A DNA stretch of 64,000 nucleotides from VXOI01 sp965197575 (GTDB lineage Bacteria > Chloroflexota > Dehalococcoidia > Lucifugimonadales > UBA3495): positions 1,674,001-1,738,000 of the forward strand of contig OZ240214.1 in NCBI GenBank assembly GCA_965197575.1. Reading direction: 5' to 3'. Below are positions 8,143 through 15,371 of this stretch, in pieces. A program made the translations under genes and the position numbers. Within the stretch, counting starts at the first letter, position 1. Each line of letters starts with the position of its first letter. The notes beneath the pieces were generated by a model. That model had not been told where the DNA came from and searched no databases. It was given only the letters and a program-made list of their open reading frames with translations.

Positions 8143-8145
8143 GAC

Positions 8146-8418
8146 CTAAAACCCCATTGTTTCCCGAATTCTGTTGACCATCTCGTTGGTTACCACATAC
8201 TCGCCGGGCGGCTTAGGGTTGAAGGTGCGGTACGCCGGAGTATCGCGCATCGCTTCGTACTCGGCCTTGGCGGCCTCGAGTTCCTCGGTCGTGCGTTTCA
8301 CCGGGACTATCTCCGGCCAAAGGACTACTACCTCCACCCGCTCGCCTTCCGGCAGATCTATGGGTTCGTCCAACTCTATGGTCTGCCCCTTGAGGGTGCC
8401 TCTCGCATATATTTTCAT
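8146..8418 (-). CDS. Antitoxin of the PIN toxin (AF2212/DUF104-like)
   Basis: A 90-residue protein starting MKIYARGTLKGQTIELDEP then IDLPEGERVEVVVLW. This opening, a short beta hairpin with 'G-x-I-E-L-D-E-P-L-x-L-P-E-G', is typical of the AF2212/DUF104 antitoxins that precede PIN toxins. The C-terminal half (TTEELEAAKAEYEAMRD onward) is charged and helical and likely wraps the toxin. AAGGGG lies upstream of the ATG. Its TAG stop is directly followed by the toxin reading frame. Confidence 0.75.
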   Translation of the reverse strand: MKIYARGTLKGQTIELDEPIDLPEGERVEVVVLWPEIVPVKRTTEELEAAKAEYEAMRDTPAYRTFNPKPPGEYVVTNEMVNRIRETMGF

Positions 8419-8455
8419 TTCTTTCCCCTTCTCCCCGGATGGCGCTGACTTCATT

Positions 8456-8782
8456 CTACACCGCCAGCCGCGCGCCCTTGGGCCGGGCCTTGCCGCCGTG
8501 GACCGACGGCTCGGCGCACCACTTGGCCGCCAGCCGCCGCACGCCCCGGTACACGTCCTCGTCGAACCCCAGCAGGTCGCAGACCACGCGCCGGTCCAGC
8601 AGCGCCCGGTTGGGGTCGGCGTCGGCCAGGTAGGCGGGCAGCAGGTCCAGCTCCCGGAACTCGTCGAAGATGCCCTCGGCGGCGGCAAGCTGCTCATCGC
8701 TCAAGGCGCGGAAGTCGAGGACGGTCAGGGGGTCGGAGGCAGTGATGGTCGTGGTTGCTTGCCGAGTCGCGCAGATACGCAA
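8456..8782 (-). pseudogene. C-terminal remnant of a methylase-like gene
   Basis: The reading frame yields LDFRALSDEQLAAAEGIF, RELDLLPAYLADADPNRALL, DRRVVCDLLGFDEDVYRGV and RRLAAKWCAEPSVHGGK. From memory this is the C-terminus of long N6-methylase/helicase-like proteins common in Chloroflexota, not a free-standing gene. Sequence upstream of about 8740 is unrelated and belongs to the tail of the inserted methyltransferase gene. The matching N-terminal remnant lies 2.1 kb away at 10909-11073 on the same strand. Confidence 0.65.
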
Positions 8783-9966
8783 TACTCAAACAGTTCTTTC
8801 TTGCTATTTCTCTTTCTTAAGGGTCTCGAATTGACCTCGGTGAAACCGTAGGAACACAACGACTCCCCGTAAAGGTCTGGCGTCGGTACATGGATTCCAT
8901 AGAATGTGCTATTTCCAATTACGTAATGAACTTCTGCCTCATCGTTCAGGGACGTTCTAATTGACGCAATATGCCTGTCTATATCATGGAAATATTTATT
9001 CACGTATATTGACAACAATTCACAGTTTAATCCTTTGGATTCGCGTATGTTTTGTACAGTCGATGCAAGGGATTTCATCGAGCAATCGTGGGTCGGAGAC
9101 CATTTGCTAAGCCGACTGGTAGCTATTCCCCAAGTACCGCCAATGGTCTGCCAGTCTAATTCGCCAGCTTCTCTTGGCTCAGTCAAAAATCCCAACCAGA
9201 ACATATAAGGCCGCAACTCTCTTATATAGCTGATTCGGTTCGGATAAGGAGGAGACGTGACAATGGCGTCAAATGAGAATTCTGGAGGTGGAGCCTCAGA
9301 ACTGTCTCGCAAATGGACCCTGCTATCCGACTCCAGCCGTATCAGAGCGTCATCTATAAATGATTCGGCAAAGGAGCAGAAAGAGAAGAGAATCTGATGT
9401 AGCGAGTGCGGTTTGGCGTCTTTATGGAATGACACTGAGACATGGTTGAATGCGGCAGCCGAATGTTCGATAGTTACTCGTGCGAAGGCAATCCATAATA
9501 ATGCGTAGCAAGATGAGTCTTGTGGTTCGTGGATCAACGCAACAAGCGAAGATCTTAGCTTGGCAAGGTTCTTGAGAGTCTCGTGATTCCACCATCTCTT
9601 GATGTTCCCAATCTGCGGGTACCAGAGTCCGTGTTCTGGAATGTCCCAAACATGTGCAACTACTTCGCGGATTGTCTTACGCAGCGCTTCGGCTTGTTCA
9701 ACATTCAAAATTTGCAGTTTGGCATTGCCAAACCACACAAGAAACGGGTTGATATCGATCATGGTGCTCGGGTGTCCATACTCGCCAGCCACGACACCAG
9801 TGGTAGCAGTACCGGAAAAGGGATCAAGAATATGGCGCCTCAGTGGCAACCCCCCAATAATCTCTCTTACCAATTTCACCGAATACGCTGGAGTAAGGCG
9901 AAGCCAACCGTGTCTACCAATGTGGCGGTTGTACTTGAACGTATAGTCAGACCGTTGAGCAATCAT
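8725..9966 (-). CDS. DNA modification methyltransferase (probable m4C/m6A type II)
   Basis: A 413-residue SAM-dependent DNA methyltransferase. Motif I, DPFSGTATTG, is at residues 48-57 and the catalytic motif IV, TSPPYPNR, at 237-244; SPPY favours an N4-cytosine or N6-adenine amino-methyltransferase. Between them lies a helical stretch that may hold target recognition. Its ATG overlaps the stop of the upstream endonuclease gene as ATGA, the arrangement expected of a restriction-modification pair. The base composition is visibly more AT-rich than neighbouring genes, which indicates horizontal transfer. Its last dozen codons appear to read out of frame into the older methylase-like remnant. Confidence 0.85.
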   Translation of the reverse strand: MIAQRSDYTFKYNRHIGRHGWLRLTPAYSVKLVREIIGGLPLRRHILDPFSGTATTGVVAGEYGHPSTMIDINPFLVWFGNAKLQILNVEQAEALRKTIREVVAHVWDIPEHGLWYPQIGNIKRWWNHETLKNLAKLRSSLVALIHEPQDSSCYALLWIAFARVTIEHSAAAFNHVSVSFHKDAKPHSLHQILFSFCSFAESFIDDALIRLESDSRVHLRDSSEAPPPEFSFDAIVTSPPYPNRISYIRELRPYMFWLGFLTEPREAGELDWQTIGGTWGIATSRLSKWSPTHDCSMKSLASTVQNIRESKGLNCELLSIYVNKYFHDIDRHIASIRTSLNDEAEVHYVIGNSTFYGIHVPTPDLYGESLCSYGFTEVNSRPLRKRNSKKELFEYCVSARLGKQPRPSLPPTP

Positions 9967-10754
9967 GCTGGGCGCAACAATGTCTCCAAAATTCGTTCGA
10001 CTTCGACACGAATTGCCTGATGGCTCCGTTCGAAAAATCCAGCCAAGTCGTATCCAACGACTTCATCCACAAAATCGTAGAGCGATTCGCAGCGGCCAGT
10101 CCCGACGGTCCCAATCAGGATTCCACATCGGTTGTTACGGTAGCGCAAAACTATGTCTGAATCTATTTGTCTGGAAAATACGGCGACCACAGGCAGGTAG
10201 CCATACGACCAGGCAACAGTTGCGTTGTCGATGTCTGCATTCTGCCGCTTGGAATCTTTGCTTTTGTAACCTTGCCGCACTTCGAAAACTGCGCCGTTTC
10301 GTGGAATCTCCGGAATTCCGAGTTGACCGCAATACTCTCCCAACCAGGAAAGGGTGCGTTCTATGAGGTCCTGAGCAACCATATCATCTATGCCCAGCCG
10401 GCCATCGAGCGTTAATATCTTTGACTTCCCTGATTGAGTCTGAGTGGTATATGACCAACTGGCCGACTTTAGTTCCCGGTAACAGGCTTTGTCAGCAAGT
10501 ATCCTTCGGAAAAGCCGCTCACAACCCATTCCAACTTGCCGGTAAATGGATGTCATGCCCCCGGCTGCTTTGTGAGCGGCATACATGAGGTCCGAGTTCA
10601 ATCCGATCCACGAATAGAAGGGATCGCTGCTATACAGCTCCTTGAAATCCGGCAGCGATACCGCCATGCGCCCTGTAGTCCCGAACCTTGGAGTGTAATC
10701 GGCGCACTGTCTTATCGGGTTCAGAAATATGTCAAGGTATTCGGAGTCCGACAT
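9963..10754 (-). CDS. Probable cognate type II restriction endonuclease
   Basis: A 263-residue protein of no family I can name confidently. Its position, directly upstream of and 4 nt overlapping a DNA methyltransferase, argues for the restriction partner. A segment near residue 160, AVFEVRQGYKSKDSKRQNADIDN, contains acidic and lysine residues that could form a nuclease centre; this is inference. GGGAAAGA stands just before the ATG. Like the methyltransferase, it is AT-richer than the rest of the window, so both arrived together. Confidence 0.65.
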   Translation of the reverse strand: MSDSEYLDIFLNPIRQCADYTPRFGTTGRMAVSLPDFKELYSSDPFYSWIGLNSDLMYAAHKAAGGMTSIYRQVGMGCERLFRRILADKACYRELKSASWSYTTQTQSGKSKILTLDGRLGIDDMVAQDLIERTLSWLGEYCGQLGIPEIPRNGAVFEVRQGYKSKDSKRQNADIDNATVAWSYGYLPVVAVFSRQIDSDIVLRYRNNRCGILIGTVGTGRCESLYDFVDEVVGYDLAGFFERSHQAIRVEVERILETLLRPA

Positions 10755-10908
10755 TCTTTCCCGCTAGAATTCAGATACCTCAGATACCCGAAGTCAGTGA
10801 GCGCCAATGTGTCAGGCCGCCTGCAAGGTCTACGATAAGGGAGGCTGGTCATGGGCGCAATAGGCAAATGTCAGGCACAGAGACGACCCTAACCTTGGAC
10901 GCACTTCG

Positions 10909-11073
10909 GACCGCCGGGGAGCGTCCGGGGGCGGTAATCAGGATGTCGGGCCGCAAGCCGGGATGCCCGGCGATGGCTCGGGTGTTCTCGGAGCGCACGC
11001 TGGCCCGGCCGAGCATCGGTTGGAGCAGACCGCCCAGGGCGTTGTTGGCGCTGGGCTCGGTGTGGCGCGGCAT
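10909..11073 (-). pseudogene. N-terminal remnant of the same methylase-like gene
   Basis: From an ATG at 11073 with GGAG upstream, the frame reads MPRHTEPSANNALGGLLQPM, then RASVRSENTRAIAGHPGLR and PDILITAPGRSPAV before diverging at about residue 55. This resembles the N-terminus of N6-methylase-like proteins that predict 'ITAPGRSPVVIEAE'. The break lies about 155 nt upstream of the inserted endonuclease gene, and the C-terminal remnant is at 8456. The two ends bracket the restriction-modification pair. Confidence 0.6.
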
Positions 11074-11108
11074 CGGCTATCTCCGGCAGGGGCGGGAAGC
11101 GGCCCGCG

Positions 11109-12155
11109 CTAACGGAAGTGGGGCATGACCCGCTCGGTCAGCAGGCGGACGGTGTTGATCTGGCGCTCGTAGGAAATCTGGCAGCCGAAATTGACCTCGT
11201 AGATTATCTCGGTGAGGCCCAGCTGCTCCTCGAGTTCCCGGAATCGCTCCACCGCCGCTTCGGGGGTGGCGTACACCACCTTGTCCTCAAGCCAGGCGTC
11301 GTAGTCCATGGCCCGGATGCGCTCCGCTTGGGCCAGCCGGTCGTCGGTGACGCCGACGCCGTGGGCCGTGCTGGCGATTATGTCTCCCAAGCGGCCCATC
11401 GCCTCCTCGGTGCTGCGCCGGGGTTCTTCGTAAGCGGCCTCGGCGGTCTCGGCCAGGTATATCGGCACCCGGAGGCCGACGCCGCCCTTGCCGAGGTGTC
11501 CAGCGTCCTTGCGGGCCTGCTGGTAGTCCTGGATGTATTCGGCCAACTCCGAGAGCGAAAACACCCGCGACGGATTGATCAGGATGGGATAGCCCATCCG
11601 TCCGACCATCGGGAAGGTCTCGGCCGAGGTAACGCCCACGCTGATCGGAGGGTGCGGGTCCTGGTAGGGCTTGGGCACCACCATGGAGTTCTCGAAACGG
11701 TAGTACTCGCCTTCATAGGAAAACTGGTCCTCGGTCCAGCCCTTGAGGATGATGTCGAGGCATTCGGTAAACCGGTCGCGGCTTTCGCCGAAGTTCATCC
11801 CGAAGCCCTCATAGATGAAGGCGAAGGTGGAGCGCCCGATGCCGAAGTCCAGCCGTCCCTGACTGATGTGGTCCAGCGTGGCGATCTCCTCGGCCATGCG
11901 CACCGGGTTGCCCAAGGGCAGCACTTGAACGGCCAACCCGATCCGCATCCTCTGGGTGCGGGCGGCGATGGCGGTGGCCACCGTTACCGGCGAGGACAGC
12001 ACCGACCTCTGGGGCAGGAAATGGTATTCGGCCAGCCAGACGCCGTCCACCCCCATGCGCTCCGCCTCGTCCACCAGCTCGAAGGACTCGCTGAAGACTT
12101 CTCTCTGGGTGACGCCTTCATGGCAGGGGAATTCGTGGAACAGTCCGAACTTCAT
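11109..12155 (-). CDS. LLM class flavin-dependent oxidoreductase (luciferase-like monooxygenase), paralog 2
   Basis: A 348-residue luciferase-superfamily flavoprotein, close paralog of the protein at 6547: MKFGLFHEFPCHEG, WLAEYHFLPQRSVLSSPVTV, MRIGLAVQVLPLGNPVRMAEE and LDFGIGRSTF. The ATG at 12155 is preferred over a GTG one codon earlier because AGGAGG then lies 7 nt upstream. The catalytic TIM barrel is full length. It sits directly downstream (same strand) of a zinc-type dehydrogenase gene and just ahead of the methylase remnant. Confidence 0.9.
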   Translation of the reverse strand: MKFGLFHEFPCHEGVTQREVFSESFELVDEAERMGVDGVWLAEYHFLPQRSVLSSPVTVATAIAARTQRMRIGLAVQVLPLGNPVRMAEEIATLDHISQGRLDFGIGRSTFAFIYEGFGMNFGESRDRFTECLDIILKGWTEDQFSYEGEYYRFENSMVVPKPYQDPHPPISVGVTSAETFPMVGRMGYPILINPSRVFSLSELAEYIQDYQQARKDAGHLGKGGVGLRVPIYLAETAEAAYEEPRRSTEEAMGRLGDIIASTAHGVGVTDDRLAQAERIRAMDYDAWLEDKVVYATPEAAVERFRELEEQLGLTEIIYEVNFGCQISYERQINTVRLLTERVMPHFR

Positions 12156-12255
12156 CACGCGGCCTCCTTACTAATGCCAGAGGTAGAAACGCTGGAAGCG
12201 CCGCCGGAGCAGTCTCCCCAAGCGGCCAGGATAGCCGGTATCCTGCCGGGGCTGC

Positions 12256-13284
12256 CTACCGCTGCGGCTCTATAATCACCTTCAAGGAGTTGGACGCCTC
12301 GGCTGTCAGCTTGAAGCCCAGTCCGGCCTCGGCCAAGCCGAGGCGGTGGGAGATCATCTCGCCCACCTGGACCCGCCCGGCGGCTATCATTTCCAGGGCC
12401 GTGGCGAGGTCGCCCGGCGCCGCAGCGTAGGTGGTGGTCAGGGTTGCGTCGTTGCGGAAGAAGACGTCGTTCACCGGCACCTCCACGCTCACGCCGGGCT
12501 CCGTCGGGGCGAAGAAGAGCACGGTGCCGCCCCGCTCCACCGAGTCCAGCGCTTGGTACAGGGCCGGGCGCGCTCCGGTAGCGACGATAACCAGATCGGC
12601 CAGCCGCCCGTCGTTGACCTCGCGCAGGCGGGCCGGAACGTCATCGGTTGCAGAGAAGGTGAAGTCCGCGCCCAACCGCCGGGCGGCGTCCAAGCGGTAG
12701 TCGGAAAGGTCGGTAGCCACGATCCGCCCCGCTCCCAGCGCACGGGCCAGGTTGATGTGAAGCAGCCCGGCCAGGCCGCTGCCCAGCACCAGCACGCTCT
12801 GGCCCGGCTCGATGTTGGCCCGCCGCTGCCCCCTGTAGACGCAGGCCAGCGGCTCGGCGAAAGAAGCCAGGTCGGCGGCGAGACCATCGGGCACGGGGAA
12901 CACGCCCCGGTCGACGTTCACGGCAGGCAGGCGCACGAACTCGGCGAATCCGCCGGGATCGTAGTTGGTGGTGCGGAGAGTGTCGCAGACGGTGTGGTGT
13001 CCGCTGAGGCAGTAGCGGCAAGCGTTGCAGGGGACGTGGTGCGTCACCACCACCCGGTCACCCTCGCGGAAGCGCTCTACGCCGTCGCCCACTTGAGCCA
13101 CCGTACCGGCGACCTCGTGGCCCAAGACCAGCGGCGCCCGCTGGATGCGGTACCACTCCATAACGTCGCTGCCGCAGATGCCGCTGGCGTCGATCTGCAC
13201 CAGCAACTCGCCACGCCCGGCCTGCGGGACCGGCATCTCCTCGACCCGAACGTCGCTGTTGCTGTAGTACATCGCTACGCGCAT
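12256..13284 (-). CDS. Zinc-binding alcohol dehydrogenase family protein
   Basis: Medium-chain dehydrogenase of 342 residues. GICGSDVMEWY holds the catalytic zinc Cys, LGHEVAGTV the His-Glu pair (GHE), and CNACRYCLSGHHTVC the four-Cys structural zinc site. The Rossmann motif VLVLGSGLAGLL is central. The start at 13284 begins exactly at the family N-terminus (MRVAMYYSNSDVRVEE); a much longer upstream in-frame reading has no protein character. Related enzymes include sorbitol and threonine dehydrogenases. It lies downstream of the aldolase gene at 13422 with only a hairpin repeat between, so they could be one transcript oxidising a polyol or sugar-like intermediate. Confidence 0.9.
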   Translation of the reverse strand: MRVAMYYSNSDVRVEEMPVPQAGRGELLVQIDASGICGSDVMEWYRIQRAPLVLGHEVAGTVAQVGDGVERFREGDRVVVTHHVPCNACRYCLSGHHTVCDTLRTTNYDPGGFAEFVRLPAVNVDRGVFPVPDGLAADLASFAEPLACVYRGQRRANIEPGQSVLVLGSGLAGLLHINLARALGAGRIVATDLSDYRLDAARRLGADFTFSATDDVPARLREVNDGRLADLVIVATGARPALYQALDSVERGGTVLFFAPTEPGVSVEVPVNDVFFRNDATLTTTYAAAPGDLATALEMIAAGRVQVGEMISHRLGLAEAGLGFKLTAEASNSLKVIIEPQR

Positions 13285-13309
13285 GGCAGCCTGCCTTCTC
13301 TGTATTTCT

Positions 13310-13415
13310 TTTTCAACGCAGAGAGCGCAGAGGAGGCGCGGAGAACGCCGAGATTGCAGGGATAAGCGCCCTCTCCGCGACCTCTGCGTATTCTCTGTGT
13401 GCTCCGCGTTGAAAA
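13310..13415. repeat. Dispersed intergenic hairpin repeat, family A
   Basis: Terminal inverted repeat TTTTCAACGC (13310-13319) / GCGTTGAAAA (13406-13415) encloses GCAGAG and CTCTGCG-rich sequence that itself can fold. It occupies nearly the entire gap between the dehydrogenase and aldolase genes. Confidence 0.6.
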
Positions 13416-13421
13416 CCGCTG

Positions 13422-14279
13422 CTAGCCCGAAACACCCACCAGTTCGGCGGTTTCGGCGCGGGCAGACTCGAAAACCTCTTGCGCTTCGGCCACCGTACCG
13501 CTGCCGTGGACGATGTGGCGGAGGGCGCGAATCATGGGGACGGGATGGGGGCTCTGCCAGATGTTGCGGCCCAGGTTGATGCCGATGGCGCCGTTCTGCA
13601 TCCCGTCGTGGACGAACTCCAGCACTTCCAGCTCGGTGTCCGCCCTGGGGCCACCGGCCATCACCACCGGCACCGGGCAGCCGCCGACCACCCGGTCGAA
13701 GCCGTCCGCGCACCAGTAGGTCTTGACCACCTTGGCCCCCATCTCGGCGCAGATGCGGCAGGCCATCGCCAGGTAGCGGGAATCGCGTTGGTCCAGCTCC
13801 CGGCCCACCGCGGTGACGGCCATGACCGGTATGCCGTACTCCTCGCCCTCGTCCACCAGCCTGCCCAGGTTGAGGATGGACTGCTTCTGATACTCGGAGC
13901 CGACGAACACCGATATGCCGACGGCGGCCACGTTGAGCCGGACCGCGTCCTCCATCGAGGTAGTCAATCCCTCGTCGGCGAGGTCGCCTGCGGCCATGCT
14001 GGTGCCGCCGGAGACCCGGAGGATGATGGGCAGGGAGTCCGCCGGGTCCACCACCGAGCGCACGACGCCGCGGGTGGCGAACAAGGCATCGGCGTAGGGC
14101 TTCAGCGGCGCGATGGTCTTGCCGGGCTGCTCCAGGCTCCGGGTTGGCCCCTGGAAATAGCCGTGGTCGACGGGCAGGAACATGCAACGTCCGTCGGCCT
14201 GAATCAACTGCGCCATGCGGTTAGCCATTCCCCAGTCCATGTCGGTGACCTCCAAGTCTACGGCTATATCTCGACCCAT
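13422..14279 (-). CDS. LsrF/DeoC-type class I aldolase-thiolase family protein
   Basis: A 285-residue TIM-barrel enzyme. PVDHGYFQGPTRSLE (36-50) is close to the signature of LsrF, and AKVVKTYW contains the probable Schiff-base Lys186. PVVMAGGPR (residues about 204-212) and GAIGINLGRNIWQ complete the phosphate-binding end of the barrel. LsrF acts on phosphorylated autoinducer-2 breakdown products, but no other lsr gene is present, so an aldolase or thiolase role in a carbon pathway together with the adjacent dehydrogenase is more likely. Its start overlaps the end of the upstream zinc-finger protein by 16 nt. Confidence 0.8.
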   Translation of the reverse strand: MGRDIAVDLEVTDMDWGMANRMAQLIQADGRCMFLPVDHGYFQGPTRSLEQPGKTIAPLKPYADALFATRGVVRSVVDPADSLPIILRVSGGTSMAAGDLADEGLTTSMEDAVRLNVAAVGISVFVGSEYQKQSILNLGRLVDEGEEYGIPVMAVTAVGRELDQRDSRYLAMACRICAEMGAKVVKTYWCADGFDRVVGGCPVPVVMAGGPRADTELEVLEFVHDGMQNGAIGINLGRNIWQSPHPVPMIRALRHIVHGSGTVAEAQEVFESARAETAELVGVSG

Positions 14280-14962
14280 TCAGATTCACCGGTGTACGCG
14301 CACATCCCGGTCCGCGGGGAGTTTACCACGGGCAGCAACATCTCTTCGTCGCAGCCGTGCTTGCCGGCGCATTCATCACAGAGCAGCCCTTGGTCATCCC
14401 AGACACATTCGGAGCATATTTTGGCGGACGGAGACCCGCACTCAGAGCAAGGCAACGCGGGAGCGTCGTTCCTCGCCATAAGCCGGATTTCCCGCCCCGC
14501 CATTTCGCCTTCCGATATTACTCTCAGGGAAAGCCCGGTCGTGTCGCCGAAATCGTACTCATGCAAAAACCTCATCCCGGGGCGTAGAAGCCGGCTCAGG
14601 GCAACGCCCATGCCCCGGTCCTCAAATTCCCCCATCGGCGCCGAGACATAGCTTACTTTTTCTATGGCGAAGGCGCTCAAATGCCCGCAGCACTCAAGCC
14701 AAGTATCTCTGAGGAAGTCGTCCAGGTCCCCCAACTGTTGGTTCGCCGGAACCTCCAGGTGCATCCAATACCCGGGCACTCCGAGGCCCTCGACGACCAA
14801 GTGAAAACCGCTGATTTTTCGCGGGCGGCGGCCTGTTGTAGCGGCCTGATCCCCGGAAATCGCGGCCCTTGCCTTGCAGGCCTTCAGGTGCCGGGCCATC
14901 CCGGACTTGCCGTAGGAGTTGCCGCAAAAGCTGCACGTTCCCGTAGATGTTCTTGTCGCCAT
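14264..14962 (-). CDS. Zinc-finger protein with plasmid pRiA4b ORF-3-like domain
   Basis: A 232-residue protein with three parts. The N-terminus carries CSFCGNSYGKSGMARHLKAC, a C2HC zinc finger. The middle (residues about 50-165: HLVVEGLGVPGYWMHLEVP, LRDTWLECCGHLSAF, FLHEYDFGDTT) matches the pRiA4b ORF-3-like domain, a conserved domain of unknown role often near mobile elements. The C-terminus (CSECGSPSAKICSEC and LLCDECAGKHGC) is a second cysteine cluster that should bind one or two more zinc ions. GGAGGTGAGG lies before the ATG. Two zinc modules around this domain suggest nucleic-acid or protein binding. Confidence 0.8.
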   Translation of the reverse strand: MATRTSTGTCSFCGNSYGKSGMARHLKACKARAAISGDQAATTGRRPRKISGFHLVVEGLGVPGYWMHLEVPANQQLGDLDDFLRDTWLECCGHLSAFAIEKVSYVSAPMGEFEDRGMGVALSRLLRPGMRFLHEYDFGDTTGLSLRVISEGEMAGREIRLMARNDAPALPCSECGSPSAKICSECVWDDQGLLCDECAGKHGCDEEMLLPVVNSPRTGMCAYTGESEWVEI

Positions 14963-15054
14963 TTCCTCACCTCCCGCCTGGAAACAGAGCTATTATCGCC
15001 CGTGAAGCGTAGCCGGACAAGTTGTGGGCAACCGGCCGCGAGCGGCGATCAGGC

Positions 15055-15084
15055 TTGCGACGGCGTGGCTGCCCCTGCTACAAT
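15055..15084 (+). promoter_or_regulatory. Probable sigma-70-type promoter of the NYN gene
   Basis: TTGCGA (15055-15060), an 18-nt spacer and TACAAT (15079-15084) form a plausible promoter. Transcription would begin near 15091, at the first base of the tandem repeats, leaving a leader of about 138 nt. Confidence 0.5.
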
Positions 15085-15091
15085 CAAATTG

Positions 15092-15167
15092 TTTTACCTC
15101 CCTGGCGTTGGCAACGGCCGATGTCAGGTTTTTTACCTCCCTGGCGTTGGCAACGGCCGATGTCAGG
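15092..15167 (+). repeat. Two direct 37-nt repeats in a leader region
   Basis: Identical 37-nt units at 15092-15128 and 15131-15167 start TTTTACCTCCCTGG and contain the palindrome CGTTG-G-CAACG. They are separated by TT only. They lie between the promoter-like element and a terminator-like hairpin ahead of the NYN gene. Confidence 0.7.
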
Positions 15168-15180
15168 CTAACAGCAAGAT

Positions 15181-15212
15181 GGGGCCGTGTCCGTATGACG
15201 CGGCCCCCTTTT
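15181..15212 (+). terminator. Terminator-like hairpin 16 nt before the NYN start codon
   Basis: GGGGCCGTGT (15181-15190) pairs with ACGCGGCCCC (15198-15207, one G-T wobble), followed by CTTTT. It lies inside the predicted leader of the downstream gene, so it may be an attenuator rather than an end-of-operon terminator. Confidence 0.6.
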
Positions 15213-15371
15213 GATGCAATGAGGATGTATGCCTGAGCGTACTGCGTTATTTATCGACGGGGCCTATCTGTATCATGTGTTGGAGCGCGAATACGGCGGG
15301 GTCCGGATCGACTATCAAGCCTTTTCAGCGAGAATTGCGGAAGGAACGGACTTACTTCGCACTTACTATTA

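Noticed and set aside
8725..9966. Reading the methyltransferase as part of the flanking older gene
   Set aside because: Its AT-rich composition, ATGA overlap with the endonuclease and distinct motifs show it is a separate acquisition.
13285..14187. Long N-terminal extension of the zinc-type dehydrogenase frame
   Set aside because: The extra residues are antisense-like, cross an intergenic repeat and lie over the aldolase gene. The family N-terminus is at 13284.
13422..14279. An autoinducer-2 (lsr) degradation operon
   Set aside because: Only the LsrF-like aldolase is present; no lsrK, lsrG, lsrR or transporter genes are nearby.
15092..15167. CRISPR array
   Set aside because: Only two units separated by 2 nt; no spacers, no cas genes. 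It is a simple tandem duplication.
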